64,000 nt of DNA from Duganella sp. sic0402 (lineage in GTDB: Bacteria; Pseudomonadota; Gammaproteobacteria; Burkholderiales; Burkholderiaceae_D): positions 558,001 to 622,000 of the forward strand of contig NZ_JAHUWK010000002.1 in NCBI RefSeq assembly GCF_019219065.1, given 5' to 3'. Below, piece after piece: positions 45,396-55,100 of the stretch. Below the pieces are notes generated by a model. It searched no databases. It saw nothing but the letters and a program-made list of their open reading frames with translations, and was not told the DNA's origin. Both the position numbers and the translations under genes were made by a program. Position 1 is the stretch's first letter. Every line of letters begins with the position of its first letter.

Positions 45396-45902
45396 ATGAC
45401 CTTCACCCTCAGCGACACCGCTTACGGCACCGACAGCGCCGACGCGAAAAACGCCATGTACAACGATCTGCGCCCGCAACTGCAGGGCCTGGTCCACGGC
45501 GAAACCGACCTGATCGCCAACACCGCCAATTTCAGCTCGCTGGTATTCAACAGCATGCCGGGCCTGAACTGGGCCGGCTTCTATTTCCTCAAAGGCGATG
45601 AACTGGTGCTGGGCCCGTTCCAGGGTAAGCCGGCCTGCATCCGCATCAAGAAAGGCCGTGGCGTCTGCGGCACCACCGTAGTGGAAGGCAAGTCCATCGT
45701 CGTGCCTGACGTGCACGCCTTCCCTGGTCACATCGCCTGCGACGTCAACTCGCGTTCGGAACTGGTGGTGCCGGTGCGCGGCCCGGACGGCGCCATCGTC
45801 GGCGTGTTCGACCTGGACAGCCCGCTGCCGAACCGCTTCGACCAGACCGACGCCGACGGCATCGAATCGCTGGTCAAGGTGCTGGAAGCAAGCCTGGCTT
45901 AA
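45396..45902 (+). CDS. msrC: Free methionine-(R)-sulfoxide reductase
   Basis: The product has 168 residues, a single GAF domain. It reduces free methionine-R-sulfoxide. The three redox cysteines are C81, C91 and C115, in KPACIRIKKGRGVCGTT and GHIACDVNSRSE, equal in spacing to C84, C94 and C118 of the E. coli enzyme. Its TAA and the TAA of the convergent sigma gene share the palindrome TTAA. Confidence 0.95.
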   Translation: MTFTLSDTAYGTDSADAKNAMYNDLRPQLQGLVHGETDLIANTANFSSLVFNSMPGLNWAGFYFLKGDELVLGPFQGKPACIRIKKGRGVCGTTVVEGKSIVVPDVHAFPGHIACDVNSRSELVVPVRGPDGAIVGVFDLDSPLPNRFDQTDADGIESLVKVLEASLA

Positions 45903-47197
45903 TCAGCCTGCGCACGCGCCAGCAGCAGCTGGCGTTCGCGCTCATTCCGCGTCAGCGACGCGGCGCGCGTGAATTCGGCGCGCGCTTCGCTGGCGCGCCC
46001 CAGCCTGGCCAGCAGGTCGCCGCGCACGCTGGGCAGTAGATGGTAGTTCTTCAAGGCCGGCGCATCCAGCAGGCTATCCACCACATCCAATCCCGCTTGC
46101 GGTCCATACGCCATCGACAGCGCCACGGCGCGATTCAGCTCGACGATCGGCGACGGCGATAATTGCGCCAGCGCGTCGTACAGCGCGGCGATGCGCTGCC
46201 AGTCAGTGTCCGCCGCGCGCCGCGCGCGGGCGTGACAGGCGGCGATGGCGGCTTGCAAGGCGTATGGGCCCAAGCCGCGCGTGCCGCCAGTGCTCGACGC
46301 ATCATCTGCCAGCGCCAGCTGTTCGGATCGCCCCAATGCAGCCAGGCCACGGCGTATCAGCAACTGGTCCCAGCGCGCCCGGTCCTGCTCCAGTAACAGG
46401 ACCGGCTCGCCGCTCGGCCCGAGCCGGGCGCGGGCGCGCGACGACTGGATTTCCATCAGCGCCACCAGCCCATGCACTTCCGGTTCACGCGGCTGCAATT
46501 CCGCCAGGATGCGCCCCAGCCGCAGCGCCTCTTCGCACAGCGCCGGCCGCATCCAGTCAGCGCCTGCGCTGGCCGCATAGCCTTCGTTATAAATCAAATA
46601 GATCACTTGCAGCACCGAGGCCAGGCGCTCGCCCAGCTCGTGCGCGCGCGGCGCTTCAAACGGCACTTTGGCTTCTGCCAGCGTGCGCTTGGCGCGCACA
46701 ATGCGCTGCGCCACGGTTTTCTCCGGTACCAGAAAGGCACGGGCAATTTCATCGGTACTCAAGCCGCCCAGCAGACGCAAGGTGAGCGCTACCCGGCCAT
46801 CGGTCGGCAGCACCGGGTGGCAGGCGACAAACACCAGCCGCAGCAAGTCGTCGCCGATATCATTCTCCAGCGACTCGGCCACCACCGCTTCCAGGTTGGG
46901 CGCGGCGTCCTGCAACTGGCTGTCGAGTTCATAGCTGATCGCCGCTTCTTTCTGCTGGTGCAGCTGACGATGCCGCAGCACATCCAGAGCGCGATTCTTG
47001 GCGACTGTAGTCAGCCACGCGGCCGGCTGGTCCGGCACGCCAGTGCCCGGCCAGCGCTCCAGCGCCAGCACCAGCGCGTCCTGCGCCAGTTCCTCGGCCT
47101 GCCCGACATCGCGCAGCATGCGCGCCAGCACGGCGATGATTTTGGCGGACTCCATCCGCCATACTGCGTCGACAATCTGGTGGACATCAGCCGCCAC
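45899..47197 (-). CDS. ECF42-type RNA polymerase sigma factor
   Basis: The product has 432 residues from GTG 47197; an ATG at 47248 lies deeper in the previous gene. Sigma region 2 (about 5-80) has MLRDVGQAEELAQDALVLALERWP and PAAWLTTVAKNRALDVLRH. Region 4 has LTLRLLGGLSTDEIARAFLVPEKTVAQRIVRAKRTL. A long C-terminal extension (about 200-432) has TPR-like helices (EGYAASAGADW, ELNRAVALSMAYGPQAGLD). ECF42 factors go with YCII/DGPF proteins rather than an anti-sigma factor, as here. The start overlaps the YCII gene by 11 bases. Confidence 0.93.
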   Translation of the reverse strand: MAADVHQIVDAVWRMESAKIIAVLARMLRDVGQAEELAQDALVLALERWPGTGVPDQPAAWLTTVAKNRALDVLRHRQLHQQKEAAISYELDSQLQDAAPNLEAVVAESLENDIGDDLLRLVFVACHPVLPTDGRVALTLRLLGGLSTDEIARAFLVPEKTVAQRIVRAKRTLAEAKVPFEAPRAHELGERLASVLQVIYLIYNEGYAASAGADWMRPALCEEALRLGRILAELQPREPEVHGLVALMEIQSSRARARLGPSGEPVLLLEQDRARWDQLLIRRGLAALGRSEQLALADDASSTGGTRGLGPYALQAAIAACHARARRAADTDWQRIAALYDALAQLSPSPIVELNRAVALSMAYGPQAGLDVVDSLLDAPALKNYHLLPSVRGDLLARLGRASEARAEFTRAASLTRNERERQLLLARAQAD

Positions 47198-47999
47198 GGC
47201 TGGCTTTGCTGAAGGCGTTGCGCATGCCCGCTTCCAGCAGCTCGGCACGCAAGCGCTCCTCCGCCTTCACCATCTCCGGCGTGAATTCCACATGTAACTT
47301 GCGCTCGCACGCCTCGCGGATTTCCAGTGTGATGTCGCCCGGTTGCGGATATGGGTAAGCCTTGGCCCAGGCAATCGCCTCCTGCTGCGAGGCGGCCTGC
47401 AACATCCAGTAGCCGGCGATCAGTTCCTTCACTTCGGTGAACGGTCCATCCACCACCGTGGTTTTGGAATTCGCATAATGCACGCGCGCGGCGCTGCCGC
47501 TGCCTTTCAGGCCTTCGCCGGCCAGCAACACGCCTCGCTGCACGCCGCTTTCATTATGCTGGTTCATGACATCGATGACTTCCGGCGGCGGCACGGCATC
47601 CGCTTCGGCATCCGCGTCAGAACGCAGGAATACCACGTAGCGCGTCAGCGTCTCCTGGCGTTGCGGGATGGTGCCGGCCGCCGTGCCGCGCTCGTCAAAG
47701 CCGATGCAATTGCCGGGACAGCCTGCGTCGCGGATTTCATACACTGCGCCGCTATCGAACAGCGGCCACCAGCGCACCTGCTCGATGATGTCCTCGCGCG
47801 ACTCGGCTTCCAGCAACACAAACCCGGCCACCAGCTCCTTCGGCGAGAACGGCCCGCGCACCTCAGTCCACTCGCCGTCGCGGCGATGCAGCCGCACCGC
47901 TTCCGCGCTGGGGCGCAGGAAGGTGCCCGGCTCCAGCGCCGGCGGCTGTATTCCTCGTTCCGTGCTCTGATTCGCGCGGCGCAGTACCATGAATTCCAT
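47187..47999 (-). CDS. Tandem YCII/DGPF-domain protein
   Basis: The product has 270 residues, about twice the family's usual size. The C-terminal copy (about 118-240) has RYVVFLRSDADAEA, VLLAGEGLKGSGSAARVHY, VVDGPFTEVKELIAGYWMLQAASQQEAIAWAKAYP. The N-terminal copy (about 30-105) keeps RGPFSPKELVAGFVLLEAESREDIIEQVRWWP but lacks the first strand, so it looks worn. AGGAG precedes the ATG. YCII proteins may detect the signal for ECF42 factors; the ligand is unknown. Confidence 0.9.
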   Translation of the reverse strand: MEFMVLRRANQSTERGIQPPALEPGTFLRPSAEAVRLHRRDGEWTEVRGPFSPKELVAGFVLLEAESREDIIEQVRWWPLFDSGAVYEIRDAGCPGNCIGFDERGTAAGTIPQRQETLTRYVVFLRSDADAEADAVPPPEVIDVMNQHNESGVQRGVLLAGEGLKGSGSAARVHYANSKTTVVDGPFTEVKELIAGYWMLQAASQQEAIAWAKAYPYPQPGDITLEIREACERKLHVEFTPEMVKAEERLRAELLEAGMRNAFSKASRGG

Positions 48000-48036
48000 T
48001 ACATCAAGCTCCTGACTAGACTGAGGTAATAAGGTA

Positions 48037-48450
48037 TCACAAGCGCGCCCGCAAAGCGGCCTCCTGGTCCGCCAATTCCGGTGTCATGGCCTCGCCGAAG
48101 TCGCTCATTTCATACACCTGGCGGATTTCGATCTCGGATGGCGTGTCGAACGGGTTCGGGCAACGCTTCATCCACTCGATCGCTTCCTGCTTTGAACTCA
48201 CCTGAATCAGCCAGAAACCGGCCACCAATTCGCTGGTAGCGGCAAACGGGCCGTCAATCACGGCGCGGCTGGCGCCGTCAAAGCGGATGCGCGCGCCCTT
48301 GGCGCTCGGATGCAGGCCTTCGCCGGCCAGCAGCACGCCAGCGTTGACCAGTTCCTCGTTGAACTTGCCCATCGCCGTCATCAGTTCCGTGCTGGGCAGC
48401 TTGCCGGCTTCCGAGTCGGCGGTGGCTTTCACCAAGATCATGAATCGCAT
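48037..48450 (-). CDS. YCII/DGPF-domain protein
   Basis: The product has 137 residues, one complete domain: MRFMILVKATADSEAG, then VLLAGEGLHPSAKGARIRF, then VIDGPFAATSELVAGFWLIQVSSKQEAIEWMKRCPNP. The DGPF tetrad is kept. It lies 10 bases after the VOC gene and 37 before the tandem YCII gene, all in one ECF42 operon. Confidence 0.93.
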   Translation of the reverse strand: MRFMILVKATADSEAGKLPSTELMTAMGKFNEELVNAGVLLAGEGLHPSAKGARIRFDGASRAVIDGPFAATSELVAGFWLIQVSSKQEAIEWMKRCPNPFDTPSEIEIRQVYEMSDFGEAMTPELADQEAALRARL

Positions 48451-48460
48451 GCGGCTCTCC

Positions 48461-48904
48461 TTACTGACCGCCGGACGGCATCTGCTTCATCGCTTCCGCC
48501 ATTTCTTCCGGCGACACATCGCGCACGTGGGTGGCGATCGACCAGTGATGGCCGAACGGGTCGGTCACCTGGCCATAACGATCGCCCCAGAACATGTCCG
48601 CTACCGGCATGCGTACCGTGGCGCCAGCGTCCACCGCCTGCTTGAAGGCGGCGTCGACGTCTGGCGAATACAGATGCAGCGTGACCGGGCTGCCTTTCAG
48701 CGCTTTGGGGCCCAAGCCGCCATAGGCGGGGAAATCATCGGCCAGCATCAACGTTGATGCACCGATCTGCAGCGACGCATGCATCAGGCGTCCGTCCGGG
48801 CCGGGCAGGCGCATCAATTCAACGGCGTTGAAGGCTTTTTTGTAAAACGCGATGGCGTCGGCGGCGCCTTCGCATACCAGGTGTGCGGTGATATTGTCGA
48901 TCAT
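48461..48904 (-). CDS. VOC-family protein (PhnB-like)
   Basis: The product has 147 residues from the ATG at 48904, which has GAGGAG six bases before it. It is of the glyoxalase/bleomycin-resistance fold: ITAHLVCEGAADAIAFYKKAFNAVELMR, then HASLQIGASTLMLADDFP, then GDRYGQVTDPFGHHWSIATHV. The last motif has the metal-site residues typical of PhnB-like proteins. The substrate is not known. It is first in the ECF42 operon. Confidence 0.92.
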   Translation of the reverse strand: MIDNITAHLVCEGAADAIAFYKKAFNAVELMRLPGPDGRLMHASLQIGASTLMLADDFPAYGGLGPKALKGSPVTLHLYSPDVDAAFKQAVDAGATVRMPVADMFWGDRYGQVTDPFGHHWSIATHVRDVSPEEMAEAMKQMPSGGQ

Positions 48905-48942
48905 GGTGGTCTCCTCTGGTTGAATGCTTACTCTATACCCAC

Positions 48943-48969
48943 GACGAAGCAACGCAGCGGAAATCGACA
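48943..48969 (-). promoter_or_regulatory. Candidate ECF42 promoter
   Basis: On the minus strand, TGTCGA (48964-48969), a 17-base spacer and CGTC (48943-48946) match the -35 and -10 motifs I recall for ECF42 sigma factors. They lie 39-65 bases before the VOC gene, so the sigma factor encoded at the operon's end probably drives its own operon. Confidence 0.65.
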
Positions 48970-48976
48970 CTTTTTT

Positions 48977-50368
48977 TTAAATTTTTTTGAACAGCAGAGA
49001 AAATCGGGTTTGCTCCCCTGGGCGGCTATCCAGTGAAATTTTTCCACCGTGCAATTCCATGATGGCGCGGACGATAGACAGGCCCAGTCCGGCGCCGGAG
49101 GTACGCGCCTGATCGGCGCGGTAATAGCGGTCGAAAATGTGCGGCAGATGCTCCGGCGCGATACCGGGGCCACTGTTGCTGACGGTGATCTCGATGCCAT
49201 CCGGCACCGCGTGCGCCGACAGCGCCACCGTGCCGCCCTGCGGCGTATGGCGGATGGCGTTGGCGACCAGGTTGTTGACGGCGCGCTGCAACAGCACCGG
49301 GTCGATATCGGCTTGCAGTGGTTGGGCGTCAACGCTCAGGCGCACGCCGACATCCTCCGCCAGAATCTCGAAATAGTCGTGGATGCGCTGCAGCTCGGCC
49401 GACAGGTCCAGCGTCACCCGCTGCAACGCCAGCTGGGCGTTGTCGACCCGCGCCAGGAACAGCGTGTTCTCGATCATGCGCGCCAGCCGTTCGTACTCCT
49501 CCAGGTTGGAAGCCAGCAGTTGCTGGTATTCCTCCGCGCTGCGCTGGCGCGCCAGCGCCACCTGCGTCTCGACCATCAGCGTGTTGACCGGCGTGCGCAT
49601 GTCATGCGCCAGGTCAGCGGCAAAGCCAGACAGGCGCTGCACACCGTCTTCCAGCCGGTTCAGCATGGCGTTGAAGGCTTCGCCCATTTCGCGCAGCTCG
49701 ACTGGCGCATCCTGCACCGACAAGCGGGTGTTGAGGCGGCTGGTGTGGATCTGGTTGGCCTTGGCGATGACGCTGCGCAAACGCCGCATGCTATGCCGCA
49801 CCACCACATAGCCCAGTAGCGTCGCCAGCAGCGCGCCGCCGCACAGCGCAAGCAGCAGGTCGACGGAGTAATTACTGAGCAATTTGAGCCGGTCGGAGCG
49901 CTCGCGCGCCAGCGTGATCTGCACCGGCTCGTTGCCTGCCATGCCAGTCGCGCGCACCATGCGGCCAACGCCGGCGGCCGGTTGCCAGTCGTGGATATCC
50001 TCCAGCGTCAGCGTGCGTCGCGCCGGCACGCTGTCCACCTGCGGCAGCGGCCGCGAGGTCAGCGAGGTCTGCAACAGCGCGCGGCCATCAGCGGCGCTGA
50101 CCTTCAGCATGAAATCGTTGTGGCCGAACAGCGTGTCGGTCAGCGGTCCCTGATCCTGCGCTATCGCTGCGGCTGACGGCAGGCCGGCGATGATGCGGCG
50201 TATCTGATCGACCTTGCCGATCAACTCGGCGTCGTCGCGATACGCCATCTGGCGCTGCAAGGTGTGGTACAGATAGGCACCGACCGCCAGGAAACTGGCC
50301 GCCACCACGGCCGACAGCAACAGCGCCACGCGCAGCGTCAGCGACATCGGCCGCCGCACCGGATTCAT
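48977..50368 (-). CDS. Heavy-metal-type sensor histidine kinase
   Basis: The product has 463 residues from the ATG at 50368. Membrane segments lie near 10-32 and 168-190, enclosing a periplasmic sensor of about 135 residues. A HAMP domain follows, then the phosphorylated histidine in [19 protein letters not shown], then the ATPase motifs [24 protein letters not shown] and [18 protein letters not shown]. It resembles the CusS/IrlS type. Its ATG overlaps the regulator's stop (ATGA). The signal is not shown by the sequence. Confidence 0.93.
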   Translation of the reverse strand: MNPVRRPMSLTLRVALLLSAVVAASFLAVGAYLYHTLQRQMAYRDDAELIGKVDQIRRIIAGLPSAAAIAQDQGPLTDTLFGHNDFMLKVSAADGRALLQTSLTSRPLPQVDSVPARRTLTLEDIHDWQPAAGVGRMVRATGMAGNEPVQITLARERSDRLKLLSNYSVDLLLALCGGALLATLLGYVVVRHSMRRLRSVIAKANQIHTSRLNTRLSVQDAPVELREMGEAFNAMLNRLEDGVQRLSGFAADLAHDMRTPVNTLMVETQVALARQRSAEEYQQLLASNLEEYERLARMIENTLFLARVDNAQLALQRVTLDLSAELQRIHDYFEILAEDVGVRLSVDAQPLQADIDPVLLQRAVNNLVANAIRHTPQGGTVALSAHAVPDGIEITVSNSGPGIAPEHLPHIFDRYYRADQARTSGAGLGLSIVRAIMELHGGKISLDSRPGEQTRFSLLFKKI

Positions 50369-51036
50369 TCGCGCGCCTCCAGCAGATAGCCCATGCCGCG
50401 CATGGTCTGCACCAGCTTGAGCGGATACGGATCGTCGACCTTGGCGCGCAGGCGGCGGACCGCCACATCGACCACATTGGTATCGGAGTCGAAATTCATA
50501 TCCCACACCATCGAGGCGATCTGCGTGCGCGACAGCACCTCGCCCTGACGCTTGGCCAGCAGATGCAGCAGTGCGAATTCCTTGGCGGTGAGATCGATGC
50601 GCTGGCCGCCGCGCGTCACGCGCCGTCGCGGTACATCGATTTCCAGATCGGCCACGCGCAGCACGTCGGCCTCGCGCACCGGGCCACGGCGCAGCAGCGT
50701 CTTGACCCGCGCCAGCAGCTCGGCGAACGCAAACGGCTTCACCAGATAGTCGTCCGCGCCCAGCTCCAGGCCCTTGACGCGGTCCGCCACCTCGTCGCGC
50801 GCGGTCAGGAACAGCACCGGCGTCTGCTTGCGTTCGCGCAGCCGCGCCAGCACCTTCCAGCCGTCCATCTGCGGCAGCATCACATCCAGCACGATCAGCT
50901 CATAGTCGTGTTCCAGCGCCAGCGCCAGACCATCGACGCCATTGCGCGCCAGGTCCGCCACATAGCCGGATTCCTGCAAGCCCTTGACCAGATAATCGCC
51001 CGCCTTCGGTTCGTCTTCAACAATCAGTATTTTCAT
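50365..51036 (-). CDS. Heavy-metal-type response regulator (OmpR family)
   Basis: The product has 223 residues. The receiver domain has E7, D8 and the phosphorylation site D51 (LIVLDVMLP), with K101 in DYLVKPFAF. The winged-helix DNA-binding domain covers about 125-220 ([53 protein letters not shown]). It resembles CusR/CopR/IrlR. A motif like known sites of this group lies just upstream (51073-51090). Confidence 0.95.
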   Translation of the reverse strand: MKILIVEDEPKAGDYLVKGLQESGYVADLARNGVDGLALALEHDYELIVLDVMLPQMDGWKVLARLRERKQTPVLFLTARDEVADRVKGLELGADDYLVKPFAFAELLARVKTLLRRGPVREADVLRVADLEIDVPRRRVTRGGQRIDLTAKEFALLHLLAKRQGEVLSRTQIASMVWDMNFDSDTNVVDVAVRRLRAKVDDPYPLKLVQTMRGMGYLLEARE

Positions 51037-51072
51037 GATGCCCTTATTGTCGGCCTTTTTGCGGCGGCGGGG

Positions 51073-51090
51073 ATTACAAATCTGTCATTT
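51073..51090. promoter_or_regulatory. Candidate binding site of the OmpR-type regulator (own promoter)
   Basis: ATTACA-AATC-TGTCAT is a near-perfect inverted repeat lying 37-54 bases before the regulator start and over the stop of the hydrolase gene. CusR/CopR-type regulators bind similar sequences. A related motif lies at 51892. Confidence 0.4.
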
Positions 51091-51822
51091 GGAAGCAGCT
51101 TCCAGAATCAGCTGCGCGATCTGGTCAGCGTGCGAGATCATCGACAGGTGGCTGGATGCCAGTTCGATCGTCTTGGCGCCCATGCGCTTGGCCAGAAAGC
51201 GCTCCAGTTCCGGCGACGTGGTGCGGTCGTTGGCCGACACCGCATAGTAAGTCGGCTTGACCTTCCATGCCGCCTGGGTGGTGCGGCTGCTGAACAGGGT
51301 TTGCGAGATACGTCCCTGCCCCGCATACAGCACCCGCGCACGCGCCGGGTCCAGATCGCCTGCAAAGTCGCGCACGAAGGCTTCCTCGCTCAGTTGGGCA
51401 AAGCCGTCCGCCGACTTGACCAGGCCCTTGCTGGCTGGCGCCGCCGGGAAGGTGGCCGCCAGCGCGGCGTAGTCTTCGCCGGCGTCCGGCGCGCGCGCCG
51501 CCACGTAGACCAGCGCCGCCACCTTGGCGTCGTTGCCCGTTTCGCTGATCACCGTGCCGGCCCACGAGTGGCCAACCAGCACCGCCGGCCCATCCTGCAA
51601 GGCCAGCACGCGGCGGGTGGCCTCGGCGTCATCTGCCAGCGAGGTCAGCGGATTCTGTACCGAGGTCACATGCTTGCCGGCCTTTTGCAGCAAGGCGATG
51701 ACCTCATTCCAGCACGATCCATCGGCATACGCGCCGTGAACCAAGACGATATTATTAACGGCGGCCGACGCCGCGCCCGAAAACAGTAAGGCGCAGGCGC
51801 CGGCAAGTAACAGCTTTTTCAT
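51085..51822 (-). CDS. Exported alpha/beta hydrolase
   Basis: The product has 245 residues from the ATG at 51822, with signal peptide MKKLLLAGACALLFSGAASA. The oxyanion strand is NNIVLVHGAYADGSCW. The nucleophile elbow is VGHSWAGTV. The catalytic histidine is probably in ASSHLSMISHADQIA near the end. It resembles small esterases of the plant salicylate-esterase type found in many bacteria. The substrate is unknown. It is divergent from the RND operon. Confidence 0.88.
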   Translation of the reverse strand: MKKLLLAGACALLFSGAASAAVNNIVLVHGAYADGSCWNEVIALLQKAGKHVTSVQNPLTSLADDAEATRRVLALQDGPAVLVGHSWAGTVISETGNDAKVAALVYVAARAPDAGEDYAALAATFPAAPASKGLVKSADGFAQLSEEAFVRDFAGDLDPARARVLYAGQGRISQTLFSSRTTQAAWKVKPTYYAVSANDRTTSPELERFLAKRMGAKTIELASSHLSMISHADQIAQLILEAASK

Positions 51823-51891
51823 GGTGATTCCTTGATGAGTGAATGTGAGCCCAGTATAGAAATCCCGCCCTGACCGCAAGATGACGGCCAC

Positions 51892-51909
51892 ATTACAAAC
51901 AGATGACAA
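51892..51909. promoter_or_regulatory. Second candidate regulator site between the hydrolase and RND genes
   Basis: ATTACA-AACAG-ATGACA is a direct repeat with 11-bp spacing, the layout OmpR-type regulators prefer. It shares ATTACAAA with the site at 51073. The 319-base gap (51823-52141) between the hydrolase and RND genes holds divergent promoters and no gene I can support; no RND repressor gene lies beside it. Confidence 0.35.
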
Positions 51910-52141
51910 GCACGCCCGATACACCGTGATACATGATAGAAACAATTCTCAAGTCAACGGTCAGCATTAAAACGCTAAAATCCTTCACTAATGTATAACT
52001 TCGCTGCACTACAGCATCGCACGGTCATATGATTCAGGGGATTGATTAATCTGGCTCATAGGGTCATGCGGTTCCGCTGCATTATTCAAAATGCTGCACC
52101 GCGCTATAGTGTCCGGTCAGTATGTCCCTGGGGGTAACTTT

Positions 52142-55100
52142 GTGTTAATTGAAATCGTCCGCGTGGCGCTACGGCGTCCCTATACCTTTGTGGTCATGGC
52201 CTTGCTGCTGCTGATCGTCGGTCCGCTGGCGGCGCTGCGCACGCCAACCGACATCTTCCCGGATATTAAAATTCCGGTGATCGCCGTCGCCTGGCAGTAC
52301 ACCGGCCAGCCGCCCGACCAGATGGCCGGCCGCGTCTCGACCCAGTTCCAGCGCGCGCTGACTACCACCGTCAACGACATCGAACACATCGAAGCCAACA
52401 CCTACACCGGCGTCAGCATCGTCAAGATCTTCTTCCAGCCCGGCGTCAATATCGCCGTCGCCAATGCACAGGTGACGGCGATTTCACAGGCGCTGCTGCG
52501 CCAGATGCCGGCCGGTATCACGCCTCCGCTGGTGATCAATTACAACGCCGCCACCGTGCCGATCTTGCAAGTGGCCTTGTCCGGCAAGGGCCTGTCCGAA
52601 CAGCAGCTGTCCGACCTCGGCACCAACACGGTGCGCACACCGCTGGTCAGCGTGCCCGGCGCGGCGATTCCGCTGCCTTACGGCGGCAAGCAGCGCCAGG
52701 TGCAGATTGACGTCGACCCGGCGCTGTTGCAGGCGCGCGGCTTGTCGGCGCAGGACATCGCCAACGCGCTGGCGGCGCAGAATGTGCTGACCCCGGTGGG
52801 CACGCAGAAAATCGACAGCCTGGAATACACCATCCAGCTGAACAGCGCGCCATCGGCCATCGCCGACCTGGCGCGTCTGCCGGTGCGCGTAGTGAATGGC
52901 GCGACCATTTACCTGGGTGACATCGCCAACATCCACGACGGCAACGCGCCGCAAACCAACGTGGTACACGTAGACGGCAGCCGCTCGGTGCTGATGTCGG
53001 TGCTGAAGAACGGCTCGGCCTCGACGCTGGCGATTGTCGATGGCATCCGCGCCAAGATCGATACGCTGAAAGTCGGCTGGCCGGAAGCGCTGACGGTCAC
53101 GCCGATCAACGACCAGTCGGTCTTCGTGCGCGCCGCCATCAAGGGCGTGGCCTCGGAAGGCGTGATCGCCGCCGCGCTGACCAGCCTGATGATCCTGCTG
53201 TTCCTCGGCAGCTGGCGCTCCACCATCATCATCGCGGTATCGATCCCGCTGTCCATTCTCGGCTCCATCATCGCCCTGTCGGCGATCGGCGAATCGCTGA
53301 ACCTGATGACACTGGGCGGCCTGGCGCTGGCGGTCGGCATCCTGGTCGATGACGCCACGGTGACCATCGAAAACATCAACTGGCACCTGGAACACGGCAA
53401 GCCGGTGGAAATGGCGATTCTGGACGGCGCGGCGCAGATCACCACGCCGGCCTTCGTGTCGCTGCTGTGTATCTGCATCGTGTTCGTGCCGATGTTCTTC
53501 CTCGACGGCGTATCGCGCTTCCTGTTCGTGCCGATGGCCGAGGCGGTGATTTTCGCCATGATCTGCTCCTTCATCCTGTCGCGCACGCTGGTGCCGACCA
53601 TGGCCAATTACCTGCTGAAGCCGCACGACACCGGCGAAGGCCATGCCCACGGCCACGGCGGCCATGGCACGCCCGAGCCATCGCGCAATCCGCTGGTGCG
53701 TTTCCAGCGCGGCTTCGAAGCCCGCTTCGAGCGTCTGCGCGCCGGTTACAGCGGCATACTGGCAGCGGCGGTGGTCAACCGCAAGCGCTTCATCATCGGC
53801 TTCATGCTGGTGGTGCTGGCCTCGTTCTCGATGGTGCCTTTCCTGGGCAGTAACTTCTTCCCGGCGGTCGATTCCGGCCAGGTGCTGATCCACGTGCGCG
53901 TGCCGGTCGGCACCCGTATCGAGGAAACCGCCGCCCGCTTTGCGCGCATCGAACAGGCGATCCGCCGCGTGATCCCGGCCAACGAAATCGTCACCATGAC
54001 CGACAACATCGGCATGCCGGCCAGCTCAATCAATATGGTGTACAACAACACCGGCATGATGGGCACGCAGGACGGCGACTTCCAGATCGCCCTCGGCGAG
54101 GAGCACGCGCCGACCGCCGAATACGTGCGCAAGCTGCGCAAGGTGCTGCCGGAAGAATTCCCGGACACCACCTTCTCCTTCCCGCCTGCCGACATCGTCA
54201 GCCAGATCCTGAACTTCGGTTCACCGGCGCCGATTGACGTGCAGATCCGTGGTGCGAAAATTGGCGACAACTATGTCTACGCCGACAAGCTGCTGAAGCG
54301 CATCCGCGCCATTCCTGGCGTGGCCGACGCGCGCATACAGCAGTCCAACAAGTCGCCGGTGTTCAATGTCGATATCGACCGCACCCAGGCGCAGCAGCTG
54401 GGCCTGACCACGCGTGACATCACCAACAGCATGGTGGTCAACCTGGCAGGTTCGTCGCAGGTAGCGCCTACCTTCTGGCTGAATCCGGCCAACGGCGTCA
54501 GCTACCCGATCGTGATGCAGACCCCGCAGCCGCAGATGGATTCGCTGTCGGCGCTGGCCAACCTGCCGGTCGGCAACGGCGCGACCACCGGCAACGCCAC
54601 GCTGGGCGGCGTCGCCCGCTTTGAGCGCGGCACCCAGTCGGCCATTGTCAGCCAGTACGACATCCAGCCGATGGTGCAGATCTACGCCGCCACCCAGGAC
54701 CGCGACCTGGCCTCGGTGGCCAAGGATATTAACCTGGCCATCGAAGCAAGCAAGGCCGATCTGCCGAAAGGCTCGACGGTGCAGATGCTGGGCCAGGTCA
54801 AGACCATGGACCGCGCCTTCTCCGGCCTGCTGTTCGGCCTGCTCGGCGCGGTGGTACTGATCTACCTGCTGATCGTGGTCAACTTCCAGTCCTGGCTGGA
54901 CCCGGCGGTGATCATCTCGGCGCTGCCAGCGGCGCTGGCCGGCATCGTCTGGATGCTGTTTGCGACCAATACCACGCTGTCGGTGCCGGCGCTGACCGGG
55001 GCCATCATGTGCATGGGCGTGGCCACCGCCAACTCGGTGCTGGTGATCTCGTTTGCGCGTGAACGCCTGGACGAACTGGGCGACGCCACCGCCGCCGCGC

